The notes: generated from the sequence alone by a model not told the origin. A DNA stretch of 42,347 nt from Candidatus Methanomicula labiotermitis (GCA_009780575.1 WQZU01000008.1:1-42347); one strand, 5' to 3'. Shown: positions 5,998 through 17,200, numbered from the stretch's first letter. A program made the numbers and translations.

Positions 5998-7011
5998 ATG
6001 ACGGAAATATGGATGAGAACGGACATTCCCGATGACGCCGGCGAAAGGAGAGAATTGCTGATATCGGGACTGGAAGCGGGAGTGAGAACATTCATCATAC
6101 GTCCGGGCGATGAGAGTATGTCATCGCTTGGTAAAGCTGAATTCATCATAAACGAGAACGGAAGACTTTCCGGTAAGGTCTCCGGAAGGATTTTGAATAT
6201 ACATTCTCCGAAGGATCAGACGGCGGCCATGGACCTTTGCGGAAAAGAGGACGTTATGATAGTGTCGACCGGCGACTGGTCCGTCATACCGTTCGAGAAT
6301 CTCATAGCCGCATCATCCGGAAAGACGAAGATAATGGCATGCGTCTCATCCGCCGATGATGCGGAATTATGCCGGAACATACTTGAGAAAGGTACGGACG
6401 GCATTGTGATATGCGTGAACTCTCCCGAACACGTGAAGAACGTGTTGATCGATGCGGACAGGGTTCCGGGAGTCGGACTTACGATCGTAAAGGTCACGGA
6501 CGTAAGGAACGTGCAGACCGGAGACCGTGTGTGCATCGATACTTGTTCATCAATGGTGCCGGGCGAAGGTATGCTCATAGGGTCGCAGTCGTCATGTCTT
6601 TTCCTTGTGCAATCGGAAAGCGAGGAGAACGGGTATGTCGCCTCAAGGCCGTTCAGAGTGAATGCGGGTGCGGTTCACGCATACATAATGATGCCGGACG
6701 GCAGAACAAGATATCTTTCGGAACTGCGGGCCGGTGACGATGTTATGCTCGTTGACAGGAACGGCGATACCAAGGTCGCAACGATCGGAAGATGCAAGAC
6801 CGAGATAAGACCGATGCTCATCGTTTCCGTGATCCATGACGGAAACGAGTACACAACGATACTGCAGAACGCCGAGACTGTGAAACTTGTGACCCCGGGC
6901 GGTTCCGTATCGGTCAGCGAACTGAAGAAAGGGGATGAGGTGTTCGTACTCCTTACTTCCGGCGGCAGACACTTCGGAATGCCGGTAAACGAAAAGATAA
7001 AGGAATTGTAA
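5998..7011 (+). CDS. aroB': 3-dehydroquinate synthase II
   Basis: This 337-residue enzyme converts ADH to 3-dehydroquinate by NAD-dependent oxidative deamination and cyclisation, the second archaeal-specific step. Diagnostic segments are GDWSVIPFENLIA, the VPGEGMLIGSQSSCLFLVQSE region, and RPFRVNAGAVHAYI followed by TRYLSELRAGD. It is unrelated to classical AroB. The pairing with ADH synthase is the standard archaeal arrangement, and its TAA overlaps the next ATG. Confidence 0.96.
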   Translation: MTEIWMRTDIPDDAGERRELLISGLEAGVRTFIIRPGDESMSSLGKAEFIINENGRLSGKVSGRILNIHSPKDQTAAMDLCGKEDVMIVSTGDWSVIPFENLIAASSGKTKIMACVSSADDAELCRNILEKGTDGIVICVNSPEHVKNVLIDADRVPGVGLTIVKVTDVRNVQTGDRVCIDTCSSMVPGEGMLIGSQSSCLFLVQSESEENGYVASRPFRVNAGAVHAYIMMPDGRTRYLSELRAGDDVMLVDRNGDTKVATIGRCKTEIRPMLIVSVIHDGNEYTTILQNAETVKLVTPGGSVSVSELKKGDEVFVLLTSGGRHFGMPVNEKIKEL

Positions 7012-8318
7012 TGAAGGTATGCGCATCATTGGGTTCGGTCGATGACATCCGTTCGGATGAACTGCCGTCAGCGGATATGATAGAGATACGCGCAGACGTA
7101 TTTGACGCAATTCCTAAGAACATTCTCAGAAAGGGGCAGACGGGCCTCGTATCATTCAAGAACGGTATCACAATGTCTGTGGTGCCGGATGACTGGATAA
7201 TTGATATTGAGGATGCCTGCCGGCCGGATCTCGCGAATAAGATAATGACATCCTATCACAACTTTGACGGTACGCCTGACCTTGACGAAATAATCAAAAT
7301 GATCGGATCGATGGACGGCGATATCGTGAAAACCGCGTTCAAAGTGAATTCCGTGAAAGATGCGGTTACGCTGCTGAACGCCTCCGTATCGGTCAGGAAA
7401 AAGCATGTGATATTGGGCATGGGAGATATCGGAACCGTTACAAGGATAAGGCAGAGAATGATGAAAAATGAGTTCACGTTCGCACACGCCGGAAAACCAA
7501 CGGCGCCCGGTCAACTTAGCGTCAGAGAGATGAAGCGTCTGGGAGATGATTGTATCATAACCGGAATAGCGGGATCCGATATCGGATACACGCGATCGCC
7601 GGCGATGCATGACGCGGCGTTTGAACATTCCGGGATCAACGGAAAATATCTGCCGTTCGATACGCCTTCGCTTGATGGTATAGACGAGTTCATCATCGGT
7701 TACGATATAAAGGGGATAAACGTCACGAAACCCTACAAGACCGATATCCTGGAATATGTCAAATGCGATAAAATGTCCGAGGCGGTCGGTGCGGTGAACA
7801 CCGTGGTGAACGACCGCGGAAAACTTAAGGGATACAACACGGACGTTCACGGTATTGAGGAAGCGTTGAAGGCCGTCTTGCCGGATACCGCGGAGAAAGC
7901 ATTGATAGTGGGGTCCGGCGGTGCCGCAAGGTCATGTGCATACTTCCTTTCGGAAAATGGATCCTGCGTTACAATAACCGGCCGTAATAAGGATGCGGTC
8001 AGAAAGATAGCATCGGAGTTCTCGCTTAGACCGCAGGAGAAGGAATATGTTGACATCAAAGAATACGATCTGATCGTGAACTGCACTCCTCTGAATATGG
8101 ACGGAACTTCGGAATATCCTGTTAAAATAGAGCAGATAAACAGCAGGCAGACAATATTCGACATGGTCTACGGAAGGACCCGTCTTACCGATACGGCAGA
8201 GAGTAAAAGATGCAGGATAGTGAGGGGAGAGGATATGCTGGCGTATCAGGGTATCAAAGCGTTCGAACTTTTCACGTCCGTACGTGTGCCGTATGAAGTG
8301 ATGAGGGCTGCGATATGA
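7011..8318 (+). CDS. aroDE: Bifunctional 3-dehydroquinate dehydratase (type I)/shikimate dehydrogenase
   Basis: Two consecutive pathway steps are fused in 435 residues. Residues 1-~185 form a type I dehydroquinase with EIRAD (25-29), catalytic His83 in SYHNFDG and Schiff-base Lys107 in DIVKTAF. From ~186 the shikimate dehydrogenase begins: substrate-binding SDIGYTRSPAMHDAAF, catalytic lysine in INVTKPYK, aspartate in NTDVHGIEEAL, and the NADP-binding GSGGAARSC loop followed by GRN. AroD and AroE are often separate in archaea; the fusion resembles the plant-type domain order but with an archaeal sequence. Its stop overlaps the next ATG. Confidence 0.95.
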   Translation: MKVCASLGSVDDIRSDELPSADMIEIRADVFDAIPKNILRKGQTGLVSFKNGITMSVVPDDWIIDIEDACRPDLANKIMTSYHNFDGTPDLDEIIKMIGSMDGDIVKTAFKVNSVKDAVTLLNASVSVRKKHVILGMGDIGTVTRIRQRMMKNEFTFAHAGKPTAPGQLSVREMKRLGDDCIITGIAGSDIGYTRSPAMHDAAFEHSGINGKYLPFDTPSLDGIDEFIIGYDIKGINVTKPYKTDILEYVKCDKMSEAVGAVNTVVNDRGKLKGYNTDVHGIEEALKAVLPDTAEKALIVGSGGAARSCAYFLSENGSCVTITGRNKDAVRKIASEFSLRPQEKEYVDIKEYDLIVNCTPLNMDGTSEYPVKIEQINSRQTIFDMVYGRTRLTDTAESKRCRIVRGEDMLAYQGIKAFELFTSVRVPYEVMRAAI

Positions 8319-9139
8319 TGTCTTACGGCGCAGTGACCGTGATAAACGCAATACCGTGCGGAATAGGCGCAGCCGTCGGTATCGATCTGAGAACGAAGGC
8401 CGAGTTCAATGCAGGCGGATCCGGCAGACGGGTGAATATAATTAACGATGCGAATGAAAGCACCGAGATGGCAAGGATCTGCGTAAAAAACACTTTTCTT
8501 CATTTCCGAACGGAAGAACCGGACGGCTGGGAACTGTCCGTCGATTCGCAGATACCGATATCCAAAGGGTTGAAGAGTTCGAGTTCCGCGTGCAACGCCG
8601 TGATCTCCTCCGTTGCGGATGCGATATCACGTGATCATACGTTAGACGCTCTCGATATCATACGTCTGGGCGTCAGATGCGCCGTGGAAGCGGATGTCAC
8701 GTTAACCGGAGCGTTCGATGATGCGTGCGGCTGCCATCTCGGAGGGTTTGTGATGACGGACAACGAACATAACGCTCTAATGATCCGAAAAAAAGCGGAG
8801 GAGAACGACGTCATACTGCTTTTCACTGATGAGAAGATCCGCAAACCTTCCATAGACAAAGAAAAATTTTATGCGGTCTCCGGTGCATCCCGAGAGTTGG
8901 TAAGGATCGCGGAGAAAGACTGGTATGATGCGCTTACAAAGAACGGAGAACTTGTAGCCGGTGTCATGAACATCGACGACCGCATCGCAAAGAAAGCGAT
9001 CAAAATGGGAGCTTTGGCCGCGGGAGTCTCCGGAACAGGGCCGGCGATATCCGTGATCGTAGGGAAAGGCGACGGCGCTTCATTCCTCAGGGATCTTGAA
9101 GCAGCCGGATACAGTGCGATCGTCACAAGAACAAGGTGA
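8315..9139 (+). CDS. aroK: Shikimate kinase, archaeal GHMP type
   Basis: This 274-residue kinase phosphorylates shikimate at O3 with ATP. It belongs to the GHMP (homoserine kinase-like) superfamily, not to the bacterial AroK P-loop family. Seen are the N-terminal NAIPCGIGAAVGIDL, the ATP-binding PISKGLKSSSSACNAV (P-x-x-x-GL-x-SS-x-A) and the C-terminal AAGVSGTGPAISVIV motif. The ATG overlaps the preceding TGA. Confidence 0.94.
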   Translation: MMSYGAVTVINAIPCGIGAAVGIDLRTKAEFNAGGSGRRVNIINDANESTEMARICVKNTFLHFRTEEPDGWELSVDSQIPISKGLKSSSSACNAVISSVADAISRDHTLDALDIIRLGVRCAVEADVTLTGAFDDACGCHLGGFVMTDNEHNALMIRKKAEENDVILLFTDEKIRKPSIDKEKFYAVSGASRELVRIAEKDWYDALTKNGELVAGVMNIDDRIAKKAIKMGALAAGVSGTGPAISVIVGKGDGASFLRDLEAAGYSAIVTRTR

Positions 9140-9143
9140 ACAG

Positions 9144-10397
9144 ATGATGAGATTCTCAGGAAAAACGGTAAAAGGTGTGATAACGCCGCCTCCTTCGAAA
9201 AGTTATACGCACAGGGCGTTCTTCCTCTCGGCGCTATCGCCCGGAAGCTGTAAAGTATCAAACGCTCTCGATTCCCGGGACACCGGGGCGACTCTTAACG
9301 CAATTGAAGCGATGGGCGCAGAGGTCAGAATTCGTTCCGACGGTATTGAGATTATCAGCAACGGACTGCACGCTCCCGATCGTGTTGTGGACGCAGATAA
9401 TTCAGGAACAACGATGAGACTGTTCACGGGAATAGCGTCAATGTTCGGTTCTCCGGTTACCATCACGGGCGACGCATCCTTGCGATCGAGACCTATGGGT
9501 CCGCTCCTGGATGCTCTTTCGGAAATGAACGTCAAATGTTCATCGGACAACGGGAAAGCGCCTGTTACCGTATGCGGACCCAACAAAGGAGGCGATGTGC
9601 GCATAAAAGGGAATGTGAGCTCACAGTTTGTATCATCGCTTATGATGACCGCTCCGATGCTTGCTGCCGACACTGCAATACATATCGACGGTGTGCTTTC
9701 ATCCGGACCTTATTTGAATATCACTGAGAACATGATGAAACATTTCGGCTCGGACATTGTCACGAATGACAGCGTGATACGAATAAAAGGCGGCACCGGA
9801 TACAAAGGACATGATATCACAATACCGTCGGATATGTCGTCCGCATCATTTCCCTTGGTCGCGGGGGCGCTCGGCGGTTCCGTCACCGTGAGGAACATGG
9901 ATATGGACGGACCTCAGGGAGACAAAAGGATCGTTGACATTCTGAAAGAAGCCGGTGCGGATGTTTCAATAAGAGGGAATGAAGTAACGGTCTCGGCGAA
10001 CGAGCTTAAAGCAATGAACATCGACATGGGCGACATTCCCGATCTTTTTCCTATAGTTGCGGTCCTTCTGTGCACCGCACCCGGTAAAAGTGTTCTATAC
10101 GGTGCACCGCAACTGAGATTCAAAGAGAGTGACAGGATAAAGGCGACCGCGGATATGCTTTCCGCATTGGGCGCCGATGTAAAGGAAACGGATGACGGCT
10201 GTGTCATCAGCGGCGTGAACCGTCTTAAAGGAGGAAAGGCTGAACATCACGAGGATCACCGCATACTCATGTCCGCGGCCGTTGCCTCACTGCTTTGCGA
10301 TAACGAGGTTACAATGACGAACAGCGGCTGCTACGATGTCTCGTATCCGCTGTTTCCCGATCATTTAAGAAAATTGGGAATGAACGCGGAGGTCTGA
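9144..10397 (+). CDS. aroA: 3-phosphoshikimate 1-carboxyvinyltransferase (EPSP synthase)
   Basis: The enzyme transfers the enolpyruvyl group of PEP to shikimate-3-phosphate. Start taken at ATG 9144 (418 aa), 4 nt after the shikimate kinase stop; an upstream ATG at 9096 lies inside that gene. Motifs include PPPSKSYTHRAFF near the N-terminus, ADNSGTTMRLF, LRSRPMGPLLDAL, and RFKESDRI with EDHRI in the second domain. Complete, with no missing segments. Confidence 0.96.
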   Translation: MMRFSGKTVKGVITPPPSKSYTHRAFFLSALSPGSCKVSNALDSRDTGATLNAIEAMGAEVRIRSDGIEIISNGLHAPDRVVDADNSGTTMRLFTGIASMFGSPVTITGDASLRSRPMGPLLDALSEMNVKCSSDNGKAPVTVCGPNKGGDVRIKGNVSSQFVSSLMMTAPMLAADTAIHIDGVLSSGPYLNITENMMKHFGSDIVTNDSVIRIKGGTGYKGHDITIPSDMSSASFPLVAGALGGSVTVRNMDMDGPQGDKRIVDILKEAGADVSIRGNEVTVSANELKAMNIDMGDIPDLFPIVAVLLCTAPGKSVLYGAPQLRFKESDRIKATADMLSALGADVKETDDGCVISGVNRLKGGKAEHHEDHRILMSAAVASLLCDNEVTMTNSGCYDVSYPLFPDHLRKLGMNAEV

Positions 10398-10399
10398 GA

Positions 10400-11455
10400 A
10401 TGTATTCGTTGGGAAGCAGAATGAGATTCCATCTGTTCGGAAAGAGTCATGGTCCCCATGTGGGATGCATACTCGAAAATGTTCCTTTGGGAATGAATAT
10501 ATCAATGGACGAATTGAAAAAGGATATGGATCTCAGAAAACCTAAGGACGGCATAGGAACTCCCAGGAAAGAGGATGATGACGTGGAGTTCATTTCAGGC
10601 GTCAAAGATAATGTGACCGACGGAACGCCGATACTCATGCTCATAAGGAACAAGAACGTCGACAGTTCAAAATATACGTCAATACCGCGCCCCGGGCACG
10701 CCGACCTTCCGGCGATGATCAAATGGAAGGATCATGACGTACGCGGAGGAGGTCAGTTCTCCGGCCGCCTGACCGCACCGATCGTGGCCGCAGGGAGCAT
10801 AGCAAAACAGATGCTCCTGCCTGCCGGCGTCAGAATAGCGGCGTTCACACGATCCGTCGGCTCTGTCGGCGATGATGACGCGCGTAACATCAACGACGCG
10901 TTCGTTTCCAGAGAGTATGCAACACGCGCCTGCTCCGCCGGTCTTGACGATCTCATGAGAAATGAGATAATGAGCGCATCGAAAGAAGGGGACAGCATCG
11001 GCGGCATCGTTGAGTGCGTGGTCTCCGGGCTGCCGATCGGTTTCGGAGGCATCTGGTTCAATTCACTTGATGCGGTTCTCGCAAAGGCCGTATTCGGCAT
11101 TCCTGCCGTCAAAGGCATAGAGTTCGGCGGAGGATTCGGACTCACGAAAATGAAAGGTTCGGAGAGCAATGACCAATATCAAATCGAGAACGGCATCAAA
11201 GCATTGACGAACAACATGGGCGGCGTCGTCGGAGGGATGAGCGACGGAATGCCGCTTGTGTTCCGGACGGCGTTCAAACCGACGCCTTCTATATCAAAGG
11301 AACAAAGGAGTGTTGATCTGTCCGTCATGAAAGACGTAACGATATCAACAGAAGGAAGACATGATCCGTGCATAGTTCCGAGAGCGGTCGCCGTCGTTGA
11401 GGCCGTGACTGCAATAGTAACGGCGGATACCGCAATATGTGAGGGATTGATATGA
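10400..11455 (+). CDS. aroC: Chorismate synthase
   Basis: This 351-residue FMNH2-dependent lyase makes chorismate from EPSP. It shows the AroC signatures GKSHGPHVG, RPGHADL and RGGGQFSGRLT, then FGGIWFNSLDAVLAKA and GIEFGGGF. The C-terminal GRHDPCIVPRAVAVVEA motif is intact. Located 2 bp after EPSP synthase; its stop overlaps the next ATG by 4 bp. Confidence 0.97.
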   Translation: MYSLGSRMRFHLFGKSHGPHVGCILENVPLGMNISMDELKKDMDLRKPKDGIGTPRKEDDDVEFISGVKDNVTDGTPILMLIRNKNVDSSKYTSIPRPGHADLPAMIKWKDHDVRGGGQFSGRLTAPIVAAGSIAKQMLLPAGVRIAAFTRSVGSVGDDDARNINDAFVSREYATRACSAGLDDLMRNEIMSASKEGDSIGGIVECVVSGLPIGFGGIWFNSLDAVLAKAVFGIPAVKGIEFGGGFGLTKMKGSESNDQYQIENGIKALTNNMGGVVGGMSDGMPLVFRTAFKPTPSISKEQRSVDLSVMKDVTISTEGRHDPCIVPRAVAVVEAVTAIVTADTAICEGLI

Positions 11456-12498
11456 ACGATCTCGATACGCTGAGAAAAATGATCGGTGACATCGACTCCG
11501 AGATAATCAGACTGATGATAAAAAGGAATGACGTTGCCGGGATCATCGGTGAAGTGAAGATCAGAAATGATATTCCTTTAAGGAACAAAGACGTTGAGAA
11601 AGAAGTAATAGAACGGTACCTGAAGCTGTCAGAGAATTCATCACTGCCGGCGGATGTTGCCGAATTCGTTGGAAAAGCGCTTATCTCAGCTTCCGTGGAC
11701 CTTCAGTATTCCCTTCCGCGAAAGAGGATCGAAAAAAACGTGACGGTCATAGGCGGCAAAGGAAAGATGGGGCAATGGATCTCCGGATACTTCGAAGACC
11801 GCGGTTCGGTTGTCAATGTGGTTGATGTTTCCGCCGGAAGCATGAATGATGCCGAAAACTCCGACATCGTTGTGATATCCGTTCCGATCCCTTCCGCCGC
11901 ATCGGTCTTAAAGGAAGCGGAACGCGTCTGCAGAAAGGACGCTTTGATCTTTGACATCTCTTCGGTGAAAACATCATTCTCGTCCGTCCTTAAAGACGCT
12001 GCGGAACGCAGGAAGGTCTGCTCCGTGCATCCGATGTTCGGCCCTTCATCGAGATCCGCGGTTGACAGAAGGATGATCATCTGCGACTGCGGGAACAATG
12101 AAGCGGTGTCCGAAGCGGCGGAAATATTTTCAGATGAAGGGATGGACATCATCATCACCGGCGTTGAGAGACACGATGAACTTATGTCATATGTGCTGGC
12201 GCTTGCGCACGCATCCAACATTGTGTTCTTCACCGCACTGAGATCGTCGGGCATACCGTTCAATGAGCTGAAATCCGCGGGATCAACAACATTCGATAAA
12301 ATGCTGGGAACCTGCATCCCTGTATCGGGCGAGAATGCTTCCCTTTACCATGACATACAGCGGCTGAATGTCAGCACTGAAAAAATGTGGACGGTCTTTG
12401 AGAAAGCCTTCGGAGAAGTGAAGGATGCGTCCCTCTCGAATGATCCCGAACGTTTCACTGAACTTATGGAACTCGGAAAGAAATATTTTGAGGAATGA
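11452..12498 (+). CDS. tyrA: Chorismate mutase-prephenate dehydrogenase fusion
   Basis: This 348-residue fusion directs chorismate to 4-hydroxyphenylpyruvate (tyrosine branch). Residues 1-~90 are an AroQ-type chorismate mutase (LDTLRKMIGDIDSEIIRLMI, VKIRNDIPLRNKDVE). From ~97 the NAD-binding Rossmann fold of prephenate dehydrogenase starts with VIGGKGKMG and continues with SVHPMFGPS and a C-terminal helical domain. No prephenate dehydratase gene lies in the window. Last gene of the aro operon. Confidence 0.94.
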   Translation: MNDLDTLRKMIGDIDSEIIRLMIKRNDVAGIIGEVKIRNDIPLRNKDVEKEVIERYLKLSENSSLPADVAEFVGKALISASVDLQYSLPRKRIEKNVTVIGGKGKMGQWISGYFEDRGSVVNVVDVSAGSMNDAENSDIVVISVPIPSAASVLKEAERVCRKDALIFDISSVKTSFSSVLKDAAERRKVCSVHPMFGPSSRSAVDRRMIICDCGNNEAVSEAAEIFSDEGMDIIITGVERHDELMSYVLALAHASNIVFFTALRSSGIPFNELKSAGSTTFDKMLGTCIPVSGENASLYHDIQRLNVSTEKMWTVFEKAFGEVKDASLSNDPERFTELMELGKKYFEE

Positions 12499-12510
12499 CG
12501 GAACGTCATT
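12494..12510. terminator. Hairpin between convergent aro operon and ilvD
   Basis: AATGACG-GAA-CGTCATT is a perfect 7-bp stem with a 3-nt loop that contains the tyrA stop codon and reaches the ilvD stop codon, followed by AT-rich sequence. It fits a shared bidirectional terminator, although the arms are short. Confidence 0.5.
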
Positions 12511-14158
12511 ATTTGTAATGATGCGCTCCCTCGGAACTGTCGCTCACCAGCGACCTGTATTTCCTTAATACGCCTGTCAATTGCCTTTCCGGTGCTTTCG
12601 CACCCGTAAGGCGTTCTTTCAATTCTTTATCTGATATGTTGACATTGAGACGTCTTGCGGGTATGTCTATCTCTATCACGTCTCCGTTCCTGACAGCGGC
12701 GATCGGCCCTTTGTCATACGCCTCCGGAGACACGTGTCCTATGCTTCCTCCCCTCGTGGCGCCGGAGAACCTGCCGTCCGTTATCAGAGCGACCGATTCG
12801 CCCAGTCCCATGCCTGCGATCAGACTCGTCGGCGACAGCATCTCGGGCATCCCGGGCGCGCCTTTAGGGCCTTCGTACCTTATCACGACAACATCACCGG
12901 AAACAACCTTTTTGTTCATGATCGCATCCATAGCATCCTTCTCCGAATCGTAGACCTTCGCCGGTCCTGTGAACCTCATCATCTTTTCGGAGACCGCGGA
13001 TTGTTTGACGACCGAGCCGTTCGGCGCCAGGTTCCCTTTGAGGATTGCGATCCCTCCCTCTTTGTGGAATGGTCTGTCCAGAGGTCTGAGGACCTCATCG
13101 TTCAGTACCTTGTGCTCTTTCGCTATCTCTTTCAGCCTTTTTCCGGAAACGGTGTCCGTGTCCTCTATGATATCGGCGAAGATACTGAGCACCGCGGGTA
13201 TTCCGCCCGCGTTGTCGAGGTCGCGCATGCTGTACGGACCTCCGGGCCTCATGTTCGTTATGTGAGGAACCTCTTTTGAGATTCTGTCGAATTCGTCTAT
13301 CTTCAGCGGTATCCCGAATTCTTTCGCTATCGCAGGAAGATGAAGCACAGTGTTCGTCGAACCGCCTATCGCCATGTCTATCCGTATCGCGTTGCGGAAT
13401 GAACGCTCGTCCACGATGTCTTTCGGCTTTATGTCCTTCCTGACGAGTTCGACTATTCTCCTGCCTGACTCCCTGGATATCTGTAACTTCTTTTCATCGA
13501 TCGCAAGAGACGACGCGCATCCGATCAGACTCAGTCCTAGTACTTCTGTCAGACAGGCCATTGTGTTAGCGGTGAACAGACCGGAACAGCTTCCCTCTCC
13601 CGGGCATGCCGCGCATTCCATCTTTTTGACATACTCCTCATCGACCTTGCCCGCCTTGTATGCGCCTATCGCTTCGAACACCGTCTGAAGGTCCGTTTCC
13701 TTTCCTTCCACTTTTCCGGTTTCCATGGCGCCGCCGGTGACCAGTATCGCGGGAATGTTCATCCTGCCCACCGCCATAAGCATTCCGGGCGTTACCTTAT
13801 CGCAGTTCGTTATGCCCACCCATCCGTCCATTGCGTGGGATTCCGCCATTATCTCACATGAATCGGAGATCGTCTCCCTTGAAACGAGTGAGAATCTCAT
13901 TCCGTTGTGACCCATCGCGATGCCGTCGCAGACAGCGGGAATGCCGTATGTGAACGGTACTCCTCCCGCTTCCCTTATCCCTTCTCTAACGGCATCCGCT
14001 AACTTGTTGAGATGAATGTGTCCAGGAACGATGTCGTTCCATGAATTTGCGATGCCTATGAACGGTTTTTTCATATCATCATCGTTCAGGCCGTCGGCAC
14101 GCAGAAGGCTTCTTGCGGGAGCCTTCTCAATCCCCTTCTTCACAGCGTCGCTTCTCAT
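12509..14158 (-). CDS. ilvD: Dihydroxy-acid dehydratase
   Basis: This 549-residue Fe-S enzyme dehydrates 2,3-dihydroxy-isovalerate/methylvalerate in valine and isoleucine biosynthesis. IlvD/Edd signatures are present: [34 protein letters not shown] (cluster cysteines) and the C-terminal [13 protein letters not shown] with GHVSPEA. TATA-like ATATATTTT at 14180-14188 lies 22-30 bp before the ATG, so the transcript is probably leaderless. Convergent with the aro operon. Confidence 0.96.
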   Translation of the reverse strand: MRSDAVKKGIEKAPARSLLRADGLNDDDMKKPFIGIANSWNDIVPGHIHLNKLADAVREGIREAGGVPFTYGIPAVCDGIAMGHNGMRFSLVSRETISDSCEIMAESHAMDGWVGITNCDKVTPGMLMAVGRMNIPAILVTGGAMETGKVEGKETDLQTVFEAIGAYKAGKVDEEYVKKMECAACPGEGSCSGLFTANTMACLTEVLGLSLIGCASSLAIDEKKLQISRESGRRIVELVRKDIKPKDIVDERSFRNAIRIDMAIGGSTNTVLHLPAIAKEFGIPLKIDEFDRISKEVPHITNMRPGGPYSMRDLDNAGGIPAVLSIFADIIEDTDTVSGKRLKEIAKEHKVLNDEVLRPLDRPFHKEGGIAILKGNLAPNGSVVKQSAVSEKMMRFTGPAKVYDSEKDAMDAIMNKKVVSGDVVVIRYEGPKGAPGMPEMLSPTSLIAGMGLGESVALITDGRFSGATRGGSIGHVSPEAYDKGPIAAVRNGDVIEIDIPARRLNVNISDKELKERLTGAKAPERQLTGVLRKYRSLVSDSSEGAHHYK

Positions 14159-14179
14159 TGAGCAATGAAAAAGGAACGC

Positions 14180-14188
14180 ATATATTTT
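14180..14188 (-). promoter_or_regulatory. TATA box of ilvD, leaderless geometry
   Basis: The AT-rich box, read on the minus strand as AAAATATAT, is centred about 26 bp upstream of the ilvD ATG at 14158, so the start codon is the likely 5' end of the mRNA. Confidence 0.55.
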
Positions 14189-14253
14189 ACTTTGTCCGCA
14201 AGGTAAATTGATTGTTGCATCTCCGAATATTATGAAATTTTCCGAACAGGATC

Positions 14254-17200
14254 TTATTTTTCGTGTTCGTCCTCTTCTGCCCTCCTGCGATGTCCGTACA
14301 ACTTGAGGTTATGTTTTCCTCTTCTTTTCAACCACACGGCCTTGAACAGCAAAGCTAGTAACAATATTACCAGCAGACATGACAGACCTCCCTCATTGTT
14401 TTGTTTCGCAGGGAAAAGCGTTACCGATACGCCGGAATTCTGTATCGCCAATAGAATAAAGTCCCCTTCCGTTACGTCTCCCTGATCATTTTCCCATTTT
14501 ACCGTGAAATTCCCCGAGACTCTTTTCTCGATGATCGTTTCATACGGTACGCCGTCCATCGTGTACTCGCCCGACGGCCCGATGACGAACGATCCGGCAG
14601 TCTTCCAGTTGTCGAGGGTGAATTCGAATATCGTTCCTTCATCGGCCTTCACTGTTATTGCGAACGTGGAAATTCCGTCGTATTCCATTGATATGTCCGC
14701 ATCATGTACGGATGCGGTAACGCCGAATGATGGCAGGGAGCTTAAGTGAAGGTAACCGTGCACATGCACGTTTATCATGCTGACCTCTGCGCCCCACGGT
14801 ATTCCGGATATCATGTATGAGCCGCTCGGTCCCGTGACGATAACAGGCTGTACAACGCCGTTTATCTCATACTTGATCTCGGCTGCGAGCTCTGTTCCGT
14901 GTTTATTATCAAACACGGTGCCGGTGATGAAGAACATTTCCGAGTGTATCCCGAATTTTATTTCAACGCAGCCGGAGTAGTTGCCCTTGAACGTTATTGT
15001 CATCACCGCAGACGTCCCGGCGGAGATGTTGTCCGTATATGAGACCGTGTAATCTATGCCTTCCGTCAGGATCATGTTTCCGAGCATTACCACGGGAACC
15101 GGTTCTATCGGATTACCGGTGTACTCATGATTTGTTTCGACCGTGACATCGATCGATGCTGCATCAACGACCAAGGCCGTTATATTCAGGCCGGCGGGAA
15201 TGAAGTATAGAACATAATTGCCGCTGATGTCTGCCAGTGTTCCTTGGTTTATATTGTATGAACCTACGTTCTCTCCCTGCTCCCTCGCCGGCGCACCTGT
15301 TATTATGTTATCTTTATTTGCCTCATCGGCAAACTGCCATCCCATGACCGTGTATGTGAATACAGGATCGGCGGCACCATACGTTTTGGTAATATCGTCG
15401 GCGGTCACCGTCAATACTGCAGGCGTTATGGTAAAAACGGCTTCGATAAATTCTATTGTATAATTGCCGCTTGTCTCGATTAACGTTCCTTGGTTTATGC
15501 TGTATGAACCCGCGTTCTCTCCCTGTTCTCTTGCCAACGATCCGCTAAGCAAGGAGTTATTGTCTCCGTGTTCCCACCCTGTGACTTTGTATGTGAACAC
15601 CGGATCATTTGTACCGTACACCTTTGTAATATCGTCGGCGGTCACCGTCAATACTGCATGCGTTATCGTGAAAACGGATTCAACAAACCGTATTGTATAA
15701 TTACCGCTTGTATCTGTCAATGTTCCCTGGTGTATAGTATATGAACCAACGTTAATTCCTGTATCTCTCGCCAACGATCCGCTAAGCAAAGAATTATTGT
15801 CTCCGTGTTCCCATCCTGTAACTTTGTATGTGAACACCGGATCATTTGTACCGTACACCTTTGTAATATCGTCGGCAGTTATCGTCAATACTGCATGCGT
15901 TATGGTAAAAACGGATTCAACGAATCGTATCGTGTAATTGCCGCTTGTATCTGTCAATGTTCCCTGGTGTATAGTATATGAACCAACGTTAATTCCTGTA
16001 TCTCTCGCCAACGATCCGCTCAATAAGGAGTTGTCATCTCCGTGTTCCCATCCCATGACCGTGTACGTGAATACCGGATCGTTTGTACCGTAAATCTCGG
16101 TGAGGTCATCGGCAGTTACGGTCAGCGTTGCAGGCGTTATCGTCAGAACGGCTTCGATGAATTCTATCGTGTAATTGCCGCTTGTGTCGACCAATGTTCC
16201 TTGATGTATCGTATATGATCCAACGCTGATCCCTGCGTCTCTTTCCAATGAACCTGTAAGTATTGCATCTTTGTTTGCTTCATCGGCAAACTGCCAACCT
16301 GTGACCGTGTACGTGAATACCGGATCGGTAGCGCCATATACATTTGCGAGATCGTCAGCGGTTATCGTCAGTACTGCAGGCGTTATCGTGAAAGCGGATC
16401 CAAGGAATTGTATTGTGTAATTACCGCTTGTGTCGATCAGCGTTCCTTGGTTTATGCTGTACGAGTCGGCATTCTCTCCGTTTTCCCTTGTCAACGAGCC
16501 GCTCAGTATCACGTCTTTGTTTGCTTCATCGGCGAATTGCCATCCTGTGACCGTGTATGTGAGCGCGGGATCAGCATCGCCGTATGTCTTGTGACCTGGA
16601 TCGGCGGTTACCGTCAGCATTGCAGGCGTTATTGTGAAAACGGATTCAACGAATCGTATCGTGTAATTACCGCCGGATTCGAATAGAAGCTCGTATGATA
16701 TTGAATAAACTCCCGCATCCTCTCCGTTCTCTCTTATAAGGACCACAGTAAGTGTTGACGGTGCGTTTTCTTCATCCTGTCCTTTCCATCCTGTCACCGT
16801 ATACGTGAATACCGGATCGGCGGTTCCGTAGATCTTGTTTTGGTCTTTATCGACAGTCACCGTAAGAACCGCTTTGGTTATCTCGAATGTTACTGCTGCG
16901 GTTCCGTGATAATCGCCTATGAAGGTTATTGTCACTTTGGCGGTTCCGGCGTTCTTGTTGTTCTCATATTCCGCAATGTGATCCTTTCCCTGAACCAGCG
17001 GCTGCCCCGTTGATACTAAGATCACCGTTATTTCCGGTTTGATGTCTTTTCCCGTGTACACATGTGATTCCGTTACAATGATCTCAATGCCGTCGATGTC
17101 AATGAGTATCTTGAACTCTGCACCGATTATCAGATCGGAACTGCCGCTGTGCGCATAAACTCCGTTTCCGGCAGGCCATTCTATTAGTGTCCATCCTTCG

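Noticed and set aside
5169-6149. Long minus-strand frame (326 codons) antisense to the first aro genes
   Set aside because: It is a shadow frame over ADH synthase and DHQ synthase II, with no ribosome site or family match.
15365-16760. CRISPR-like or satellite array
   Set aside because: The periodic sequence is in frame, about 79-83 codons per unit, and encodes MBG domains.
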